Of a stretch of 64,000 nt of DNA, positions 56,322-64,000 are shown one piece after another. Where the stretch lies: contig SKCR01034769.1 in NCBI GenBank assembly GCA_019454045.1, forward strand, positions 29,288-93,287. Reading direction: 5' to 3'. The notes under the pieces were generated by a model. The model worked only from the letters and a program-made list of their open reading frames with translations. It ran no database searches and had not been told where the DNA came from. The stretch comes from Zanthoxylum bungeanum (taxonomy: Eukaryota; Streptophyta; Magnoliopsida; Sapindales; Rutaceae). The position numbers and the translations under genes are program-made. Positions within the stretch are counted from its first letter, which is position 1. Each line of letters starts with the position of its first letter.

Positions 56322-57723
56322 TGTTGGACAAATATGACCCATAACATCACTATTTGTACAAAACATGGTGTTGTTGTACAAATTAACTATGTGACAAAGG
56401 AAATTGCTCTTTTATCATTTGTAATTAGATTACCGTGATATATAAATGATAAAAGTCCATATGATTAGTTCCGGATTAATAAGATATGACACAGTATTAA
56501 CCCATTAAGGTTTAATCATTAAAACATCCATAGTCGTAGTATTATCGAGATTGGACATCGATAATGCGGAATAGACTAGTATTGCACTTGTGCACGTTGT
56601 GGGAGCATAACAGCATAGTTCTCATATATTTGGGTATTGGATACTCATGCAAGTGTAATAGGAGGTTGTGTTTACCGATGGTACGGAAACAGCTTCGCTC
56701 TGGATAGACCACTCGGAATTCCATTGGTAGTATGACTATGTGTCTATGGAAGTCCGAATCAGGGTAGGTGTATTTGGTCTTAACCTGAGACTTACATCGC
56801 TAATACTTGCGACAATAAATATACTTTGGTTTTGGTCGTCCAAGGCTTTAACAGGTTTTGTGTACGCCTCTTCTGGGTATATTGAGAATCGTAGTGTATT
56901 GGGTGTGATGTCGAGATGGAAGTATCACTCCAGTCATATGGAGATGATGGTCACGTAGGATAAGGAACTGGTACTCTTATATGATGCAGCTATCGGGATA
57001 ATATGACTATGTCATGTTTATCCGATTATAGAGACTAGTTACAAGAGATCCGATATGTGCTTCGTACAAGGCATACACAATTCCAGCCCTAGGCCTAGCA
57101 CGTGACTTCCGACACTGGATCGCAATACGCAATACTACGTCTGATATAGATTATATATTCCTTTAAGAATATTTCTGGAGAATTGGGTAGGCACGGTGCT
57201 TTGCTAGAAGCCAATCATGTCTTGTAAATCGGTAAAAACGTAGTACTATGTACGTACGTGTTCAGATAGTCCGACGACCGGATTTACTGCCAACATATCC
57301 AGGGATCTCATGGGTCGTTTCCCGAAGATTCACCGATGACTTATGACTCGGACATAATTAATCTGGGATTAATTATAAGAGAGAGAAAATTAATCTAGGA
57401 TTAATTGCGGAGAAATTTTATCTGGGATAAAATACTATTTAAAGAGAGAGAACGATTAATTTGGAATTAATCGATAAAATAATATATTCGATATATTATA
57501 CGAAATTAGATTTCGACGCGGAATTAAAATTAGATTTTAATTCGGGCGAACGAGTTAATTTAGAATTAATTCGCCAGCGAAGTGAATATTAATTTTGCTA
57601 TGCATAATTATTTAATTAAATTTGATTTAATTACGTCGCAACGGAAAATTCGTTAATTCGGAATTAACGAACCCGAGCCCGAGAGTGTTTGCCGGTCCAC
57701 TCGGATTTTGAATCGATTGGAGC
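56322..57723 (+). mobile_element. 3' LTR of plus-strand copia element, truncated
   Basis: Starts TGTTGGACAAATATGACCC after the polypurine tract and matches the 5' LTR. It is interrupted at 57723 by the Athila/Tat LTR; about 540 bases of the LTR end are missing or lie beyond the window. Confidence 0.9.
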
Positions 57724-58039
57724 CTGACACGCTCGAAAAATGGTTTTTTACTCCCAAGTATAAGAGTGTCGAAGTAATAAAAAACTCGGTGAGTCCGGGG
57801 TCGATCCACAGAGAAGAGATTTAGCAAAATAGAATATTTAACAGTACAGGAATGAAAAGTTTGCTTTGTTGAAGTAGTTCGAGGATTTTAGGTTGAAATA
57901 CAGTAATAGAAGGAAATGCTGGAGTTAGGGGATCCACTTTTAGTTTTTTAAACATTTATAAATCTTGCTTTATAATAATTTATAAATTGTCTTTTTATAC
58001 CCACTTAATTTATTACAAGAATTAATTATGCCAATTAAA

Positions 58040-58337
58040 GAACCAGCCAAAAAAGCGGTAGTCATTTCTGTCCATAATTAGTCCGACCAAGGTACCAAGC
58101 ATGCCAAAAATAGAAAACCAGCCATAAAGGCGGTGATACCGTTTGTCTGTAACAAGTCATACCAAGGTACTTAATTATGCCAAAATCGTATAAAACCAAC
58201 CATATAGGAGGTATAAAGATAAAACCAGCCATTAAGGCGGTAGACAGATAAAACCAGCCATAAAGGCGGTATAAAGATAAACCAGCCATAAAGGCGGTAT
58301 AAAGGTAAAACCAGCCATTAAGGCGGTATAAAGATTG
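58040..58337 (-). repeat. ~33-bp tandem repeats in Athila/Tat LTR
   Basis: About eight units of aaccagccataaaggcggta with variable spacers (taaagataa, tagacagat). The regular part is 58200-58330, the left part is diverged. Confidence 0.85.
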
Positions 58338-58654
58338 TCAATAATTAATCTAGATTTAAATCAAGTTTTAATCATTATATTTCAATTTATTTATTATAAT
58401 AAAAGCGAGTTTAATTTATGTTCTCATTATAAAAGCTTCACCCTTACTCCAGCAGAAAAGAAATTAGCTACTCATTTTGTAATAAAACATATTCGTACTT
58501 TTATTATTGAAAGAAAAAAAATTACAAAAAGCTTTAAGTAAACAAACAAGACACTCTCTCTCCAAGGATTACAGATGAATCAGGAAAAAAGTATGAAAAT
58601 TTCTAATGCCGGACGCTCCTTTTTATAGGCAAATTCGCCGCCCAGACCAGCGAA

Positions 58655-58770
58655 TGCATGTTGTGGATACGTGTCAAAGAATGGTGAAGCCACGTTGGGG
58701 ACACGTGTCAGAGAATGGTGAAGCCATGTTGGGGACACGTGTCGCGACGTAAAGGTTCCACGTGTCACGA
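58655..58770 (-). promoter_or_regulatory. G-box cluster upstream of LTR TATA box
   Basis: GACACGTGTC occurs three times and CCACGTGTC once within 115 bases, upstream (minus orientation) of the TATA box at 58616-58630. This parallels the arrays at 12705-13095 and 15325-15730. Confidence 0.58.
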
Positions 58771-58777
58771 TGTGTTT

Positions 58778-58890
58778 GCAGATTTTACGACATGCTTGCC
58801 GAGTTTACGACGTGCTTGCCGAGTTTACGATGTGCTTCCAGATTTTACGACGTGCTTGTCGATTTTACGACGTGCTTGCAGAATATTTTT
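58778..58890 (-). repeat. ~23-bp tandem repeats in Athila/Tat LTR
   Basis: Five units of the type ttttacgacgtgcttgccga lie directly upstream (minus orientation) of the G-boxes, so they may act with them in U3. Confidence 0.85.
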
Positions 58891-59047
58891 TTCGCGTCTG
58901 ATTTGTCCCGTAAAGCTTCCGAGCAGTATTTTTCCTGACAAAAACATAAAATAACACAGTAAAAGCACTCAAAGCATAACTTTAAAATAATAAGTGTAAA
59001 ATGATTAACTTATCGTCTAATAAATATGAAATTTTTAGTATTCATCA

Positions 59048-60180
59048 CACCTCCTAACCAGTTTATTATTAGTCCCTAGTAATTCAAGCGGAAGAAAAAT
59101 TCTTATCTAAGTCAACAATTGTTTTCTTTTTTTTCTGAATAATTAAATAAATGACTTCTCCTGTACTTTTTTTTACCATTCTTCAATATACTCATAAAAT
59201 AAGGTATTAATCAATATATTGTGCCCACAATATCACAGATATTTATTGAAAAGAGAGTAATATTTTTGTCCTAAGATTATATTAGAGTTTACACTTTTTT
59301 GGCAGTGAAAGTTTATTTATAAACATATCTTCAATCCTTGTATCGAACTTTGGGCCAGTGACTCCCAAACCAGTTGGTTTTAGGGCACTAGGTGTTAAGA
59401 CACCCCTACGGGCTTAATTGCTCGATCTCAGATAAACATTGTCTAAAATATATCTTCAATCCATATATCGATCTTTGGGCCAATGACTCCCAAACCAGTT
59501 GGTTTTAGGGCACTAGGTGTTAAGACACCCCTACGGGCTTAATTGCTCGGATCTGAGATAAACAATGTCTGATTTCCTTAAGCTTTCTTTTTAACCATTG
59601 TAACGAGCTTTGGGCCAGTAATTCCCAGACCAGTTGGTCTTAGGGTACTAAGTGTTAAAACACCCATTCGGACTTAATTGCTCGGGTTAGAAAGGCTACG
59701 AAACGAACTTTATTCAAACTTCTCTCTTCTTTTTTTTCTTTTTTTTTTTCTATTTCAGTTTTGCAAATAAGAAATTTCACTGCTTTTAGGTGTTACCTCC
59801 AATAAATTAGAGAACTGAATATTACAAAATTTTCACTTACCACCCATGGTCATATGTTACCATATTGTTGATAATCTCAGCCAGACGAGCATATAAAGAT
59901 CAAATTTAATCAATGTTATGGAGAATTCACAAATTTAAATAATTCAAAAAAGAAAGGAACGATAAATAACTTGTTACGAATTATATTGAGATGCGTCTCA
60001 GGAGTGAAAACTCCTTACACAGCCACCTCTGAACAACAATTCCACTTAGTTTAGAAAATAAATTTGTTGTTAGTTTGTGTGTATATATATGGATATATAT
60101 TTTTACACACAAAATAACAACACAGTAAAAACTAACATCAATGAAACATACATAAACATGAAAATTATTTATTTCCTAAA
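59048..60180 (-). mobile_element. 3' untranslated region of Athila/Tat element
   Basis: Non-coding. It includes three ~122-bp repeats (59328-59690) with tttgggccagtgactcccaa and ggcactaggtgttaagacac words, two of them near-identical and the third diverged. No ORF is supported. Confidence 0.72.
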
Positions 60181-60188
60181 CTATCATC

Positions 60189-60223
60189 TCCCCCCAGCCA
60201 AAATAAGACATTGTCCCCAATGT
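60189..60223 (-). other. Internal purine tract and ACATTGGGGACAATGT palindrome
   Basis: The minus strand reads ACATTGGGGACAATGT (60208-60223) and shortly after TGGCTGGGGGGAGA (60186-60199). This pair resembles the conserved palindrome and purine-rich block that follows the last ORF in Athila-type elements, well ahead of the 3' LTR. It lies about 60 bases after the LOG stop codon, so LOG fills the usual place of the extra ORF. Confidence 0.5.
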
Positions 60224-60283
60224 TTAAAGAAAGAAAGAAAGAGTTTAGAAGATATCACCTGGTTATTGTAGAATAACTAAAGA

Positions 60284-60936
60284 TTACAGATTAAGGTCCA
60301 GGTTTACTTTGCGCTTTTTGCCACGATCGTTACCAGACCAGTTCAACTTCGAAAGAATATGGTCGATTTTTGGTTCATAAGCTAAGAGTTGGTCAATTAA
60401 ATCATCAGCTGTTCGTGCAGTTAAGAAGATATCCCTTACCGGTTTTGAAATAAACCCATTTCTTTTGGCATCTTCAAGAAATACAAAAATAAAATCGAAA
60501 AATCCATTAACATTAAACAGCCCAATAGGTTTTTGGTGAATATTCAAGTTTTCCATGACGCAACAATGAATATTTCTTCCAACGTTCCGAGCCCACCTGG
60601 TAAAGCAATCAAAGCATCATCATGATTGATCATTTCAGTGAGTCTTTCAGACATACCTGGGACAATACATTCTTCTCCATTTGATTTTCCGATGATGTGG
60701 CTTTCTGTTAAAGGTTTTGGGATGATCCCCAAAACTTGACTTCCACCTTCTTGTACAGCTTTTGAAATATACCCCATCAATCCAAGATTGCCACCGCCAT
60801 ATACTAAGTGCATATTTCTGTTTGCCATAACTCTACCCAATTCTTGTGCTCCCTCAACAAATTCTGGTTTAGTTCCGGAGCTAGTTCCACAAAATACACA
60901 TATATTAGTGAATCGTGGTTTTGAAGTTGTTTCCAT
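60284..60936 (-). pseudogene. LOG: Intronless LOG-like cytokinin-activating enzyme copy with one frameshift
   Basis: LOG enzymes release active cytokinin bases from cytokinin nucleotides in the cytosol. The minus strand encodes about 217 codons in two frames. Frame 1 (60936-60544) has NICVFCGTSSG, the nucleotide-binding YGGGNLGLMG, LGIIPKPL, MSERLTEM (Arg of the active site) and PGGLGTLEEIF. Frame 2 (60556-60284) continues with NIHQKPIGLFNVNGF to the end RGKKRKVNLDLNL. A single missing base between 60544 and 60556 separates them. The PGGLGT and SWxxLNIHQKPIGLxNVNGF wording points to the LOGL10-like subgroup. Length is near the full ~215 residues. Plant LOG genes have several introns, so this copy is cDNA-derived. 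It sits in sense orientation between pol and the 3' LTR of an Athila/Tat element. A TATA-like ATCTATAAATTC (60991-61002) lies upstream. Confidence 0.9.
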
Positions 60937-61316
60937 TTGTGCTGCCTCTCTTAGCTAGATGTGTTGAGGAAATGGAAATGACGAGCTGAATTTATAGATC
61001 CTGAAAAGGGTGAGTGAGAAATGCACTAATATCTGCAAAATGACAACTATCAGAAAAATAGATCGTGAACAAAAAATGTTAGATACTGTCGGTAAAAAGT
61101 AAAGGAAAACAATAATTTAAAGTAAAGAAAATCAATGCAATAATATATACTGGTAGTTGTGATTGTGGCTCACATCTTCCTCTAGTTTTACGTCCAGTAA
61201 CGGCTTGAACGCCCTCTATGGGTCGGGGATAGGCTACCCATCCAATTTTCTTATAAATTGGCAAACATGGTCTTTTAAAGTCAGATTCCCGAGACTATAT
61301 GGTTATTTTTCTTTAT

Positions 61317-61743
61317 GAAATTGTGTGCGTAATCTGAGAATTTCACAATGAACATATCCACTAGGATGCGTCTCAAGAGTCAATGATATATCATCAAAAT
61401 GCTCCTTACTCAGTCCATCCCTAATGAATTATATTTTATCCTCACGATTATCAGACACCATTCCTAAAGAACGACAACGAGTGTTGCACGTACAACGTGC
61501 ACACTTATAACAAACACCCATTTGTTTAGCTCTTCGTTTTTTAGAATAGGTGCTTTCCCTAAACCAGGCATGTAAGGAATGAAGGAGTCAGGTGACTCAC
61601 CTGCCAAACGAACCCTTGCTTCGATTACCCAACGAATATCATTAGGAATACCATGAATCATAAGAATTCTCAATCTTCTGTGCGGTCTTTGTAAATTTTA
61701 ATCAGAGCATTTCGGGGAAGTGCAGGAAAATATTTATGGAGGG
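61317..61743 (-). pseudogene. Unidentified decayed ORF downstream of pol, with Cys cluster
   Basis: Not recognised. Three in-order pieces read on the minus strand. The first starts METLATLHKYF-like at ~61743 (MEETLATLHKYFPALPRNAL). The second (61673-61540) contains IHGIPNDIRWVIEARVRL and FIPYMPGLGKAP. After a frame change near 61545 the third has basic KKRRAKQ, then a cysteine cluster CYKCARCTCNTRC, and continues past one in-frame TAA (near 61440) with LSKEHFDDISLTLETHPSGY to a stop near 61317. The basic plus Cys-rich part could bind nucleic acid. It may be the extra ORF of this Athila/Tat lineage. The long open stretches either side of the breaks suggest a real former gene. Confidence 0.5.
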
Positions 61744-61940
61744 TTGCGAGAGTTTCTTCCATACCTTAGTTTGTAGGGTATCAGTATTTTTAGGAAACTG
61801 AAATAACCGACTTGAGTCACGGAGTACCGTTATCCGCTGCTTTACCGTGGGTGTGAGATAAAATAAAACAACAAGAACACTATAAAACTAAGAGCAATGG
61901 AAATTACATAAATATTAAACAGAACATGAAAGAAACTACA

Positions 61941-62838
61941 TCAATCAAGGTATATTGGGTCTGACAGGAAAAAAGTTTCTTGAAATTTTGAGTACTCCAA
62001 AAAGGGTTTCAGACGCTGTCCATTTACTTTAAATACATCACAGTCCCTAGGATTCTCAATGTTAATAGCCCCGTATGGGTAAACATGTTTCACAATAAAT
62101 GGGCCACTCCATTTGGATTTTAACTTTCCAGGAAATAAATGAAGACGAGAATTATAAAGCAAAACCTTTTGACCAACTTCAAATATTTTTTGTGAAATTC
62201 GACTATCATGAAAGGCTTTAGTTTTGGCTTTAAGAATTTTCGTATTTTCACTTGAATCATTCCTTAACTCTTCAATTTCATTTAGTTGCAATTTACGTTC
62301 ATGACCAGTATTTTCAAGGTTTGAATTAAATGCTTTAATAGCCCAAAATGCTTTATGCTCAAGTTCTACAGGCAAATGACAAGGTTTTCCATAAACTAGA
62401 CGATAGGGAGACATACCAAAAGATGTTTTGAAAGCTGTTCGATATGCCCAGAGTGCATCAGTTAGTCGAAGAGACCAATCTTTGCGATTTGGGTTAACCG
62501 TTTTTCTAGAATTTGTTAATTTCTCTATTTGCTAATTCTACTTGTCCATTTGTCTGAGGGTGATAAGAGGTGGAAATTTTGTGTGTGACTCCATATTTTT
62601 TCATTAAAGATTCAAAAGGTCTATTACAAAAGTGTTTACCTCCATCACTTATTATAGCCCGAGGAATTCCAAATCGACTCAACAAGTTTTCTTTTAAAAA
62701 TTTGATCACAGTTCTGTGATCATTGTTCCGACAAGGAATTGCCTCGACCCATTTTGAAAAATAATCGACTACTGCAACTAAAATATATAAAAATCCAAAG
62801 GATGGTGGAAATAGGCCCATGAAATCTATCCCCCACAA
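61941..62838 (-). pseudogene. Athila/Tat integrase core and C-terminal domain
   Basis: Integrase inserts element cDNA into the genome. Frame 62506-62838 has the core with DFMGLFPP (first Asp), ISDGGKHFCN (second Asp) and [15 protein letters not shown] (Glu). After a 1-nt frameshift near 62510 the frame continues through [19 protein letters not shown] and [21 protein letters not shown] (in two parts) to a C-terminal domain with [19 protein letters not shown] and WSGPFIV. The [17 protein letters not shown] wording is usual for the Athila/Tat lineage. The stop is at 61941. Confidence 0.88.
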
Positions 62839-63241
62839 TCAAAGATTTCGATGACAATGATGGGATTTAAAGGCGTCATGTTTCTTTTTGAATAGATATC
62901 ATAACTTTTGACAATTTTCGCAAGTTTTGCAGAAAGTGTATGTATCTTTAAAAATGGTGGGCCAATAAAATCCACACTGCAAGATTTTGCAGCGGTTTTC
63001 TTAGATGAGAAATGACCTCCACATGCTTTTGAATGACAGAATTGAATAACACCACTTATCTCACTGTCAGGTATGCATCGTCTGAAAATCTGATCAGGGC
63101 AGTAATTAAACAGATAAGGATCATCCCAGTAGAATCTTTTGACTTCGGTAAAAAATTTCCTCTTATCTTGTTGGCTCCAGTCTGGGGGTATTTTTCATGT
63201 CGCTAGGAAATTGATAATATTAGCATACCAAGGCATTACAT
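62839..63241 (-). pseudogene. Integrase zinc-binding region and RNase H-integrase linker, decayed
   Basis: Words such as 'CHSKACGGHFSSKK' (near 63005-63045) and 'CKILQCGFYWPTIF' (near 62955-62995) mark the HHCC zinc-binding domain. Frame breaks occur on both sides (near 62840 and 63200). Confidence 0.6.
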
Positions 63242-63516
63242 TTACTGAAAATAAAAATTCATCGGGGAAAGAGTCATTGATATGAGTGGTATCGTTAGTG
63301 ACTCGTTTGTGAGTCTCGATAAGTGATCTGCAACCACGTTCTCTGCCCCCTTTTTATCTTTGATTGTGATATTGAATTCTTGAAGCAATAAAATCCACCG
63401 TATTAATCTTGGCTTGGCATCCGTTTTAGACATCAAATATCTTACAGCAGCATGATCAGAGCAAACAACAGTTGAAGAACCGATTAAATATGATCGAAAT
63501 TTATCCAATGCAAATA
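63242..63516 (-). pseudogene. Athila/Tat RNase H, C-terminal part
   Basis: The frame shows [22 protein letters not shown], in the family 'FRSYL.G..v.v.tDHaAlkyL', then [21 protein letters not shown] and [10 protein letters not shown], the standard RNase H end of Ty3-gypsy pol. It is separated from the upstream RT/RNase H frame by a break near 63515. Confidence 0.82.
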
Positions 63517-64000
63517 TTACAGCAAATAGTTCTTTTTCTGTGGAGTGTAATTCATTTGTGCACTGTTTAATGTTCTACTAGCGTAATATATCACATGCGG
63601 TTTACCTTCATTTCTCTGCCCTAGAACTACACCAACTGCATAATCACTAGCATCACACATTAGCTCAAAGGGAAATGACCAATCATGGGATTGCATAATA
63701 GGAGCAGAAGTCAAAAGACTGATAATTTTTTGGAATGATTTTTGACATTCTTCTGTCCATTCAAATGTTGCATCTTTTAATAGGAGGTTACATAAGGGTC
63801 TGAATATGGTACTGAAGTCTTTAATGAACCTCCTATAAAATCCTGCATGTCCTAAAAAAGAACGAATGTCCCTGGCTATTTTTAGTGATGGTAATTTAGA
63901 AATGACCTCTATTTTTGCTTTGTCAACCTCAATACCTTTAGACGACACAACGTGTCCTAAAACAATTCATGAATCAGTCATGAAATGGCATTTTTCCCAA
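63517..64000 (-). pseudogene. Athila/Tat reverse transcriptase end and RNase H start (continues past window)
   Basis: The minus strand shows the RT thumb/connection SKGIEVDKAKIEVI, FLGHAGFYRRFIKDFS and PLCNLLLKD, then the first RNase H catalytic block as LMCDASDYAVGVVLGQR. The homologous frame continues upstream to the window edge (CHFM and LGHVVSS), with an in-frame TGA at 63967-63969. The M at 63948 is not the true start. Confidence 0.85.

Larger units (their letters stand above)
57724..59047 (-). mobile_element. 3' LTR of Athila/Tat element
   Basis: The minus strand runs from TGATGAATACTAAAA (59047) to CGAGCGTGTCA (57724), 1324 bases. The polypurine tract (AGGAGGTG, 59048-59055) precedes it. 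It shares the TGATGA start and general plan of the 15015-17146 LTR. It contains a TATA box (GCCTATAAAAAGGAG on the minus strand, 58616-58630), CACGTG boxes and two short tandem arrays. Confidence 0.8.

Overview
This is nuclear DNA of a flowering plant, probably a eudicot with a repeat-rich genome. The evidence is one intron-containing plant Ran GTPase gene with canonical GT-AG introns, set among nested LTR retrotransposons of plant lineages (Ty1-copia, Athila/Tat and Ogre-like Ty3-gypsy, a chromovirus-like element) and an old endogenous pararetrovirus (Caulimoviridae). I cannot name the species. The only gene that looks intact is Ran, at 27439-29881 on the minus strand. Nearly everything else is mobile or mobile-derived.

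Layout from left to right. 1-18846 looks like one minus-strand Ty1-copia element (3' LTR 1-514, decayed pol and gag 515-5230, truncated 5' LTR 17427-18846). It was split by a minus-strand Ogre-like element (3' LTR 5231-8041, internal 8042-12209 with a gag ORF and two minisatellites, stub of 5' LTR 12210-12548) and by an Athila/Tat block with LTR-internal-LTR-internal order (12549-17426). 18847-26275 is a chromovirus-like element, minus strand, with a 4.2-kb LTR and an internal region of only 0.69 kb. 26276-30218 is the genic island with Ran and a Tourist-like MITE in one intron. 30219-30795 is a hAT-type MITE with an exact 8-bp target duplication. 30796-36430 holds duplicated AT-rich DNA, LTR-like remnants and a perfect Ogre-like solo LTR (32414-35392, TSD CTCCC). 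About 36430-44299 is a degenerate endogenous caulimovirid on the minus strand, broken by a copia-type solo LTR (41352-43427, TSD GGTTC). 44300-57723 is a plus-strand Ty1-copia element of the same family as the first. Its 5' LTR carries a nested Ogre-family insertion whose two ends are in inverted orientation, and its leader holds three 730-bp tandem repeats. 57724-64000 is an Athila/Tat element on the minus strand (3' LTR, long 3' region, integrase, RNase H and part of RT; it continues past the window).

The most notable feature is an intronless, almost complete LOG-type cytokinin-activating gene (60284-60936) inside the last Athila/Tat element, in the sense orientation between pol and the 3' LTR. 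It has a single 1-nt frameshift. Beside it is an unidentified decayed reading frame with a cysteine cluster (61317-61743). This looks like capture of a host hormone gene by a retrotransposon. Other points of interest are G-box arrays in the Athila/Tat LTR promoters, a 17-bp motif kept three times at fixed spacing in the leaders of two diverged copia elements, and satellite-like arrays in the Ogre-like 3' region.
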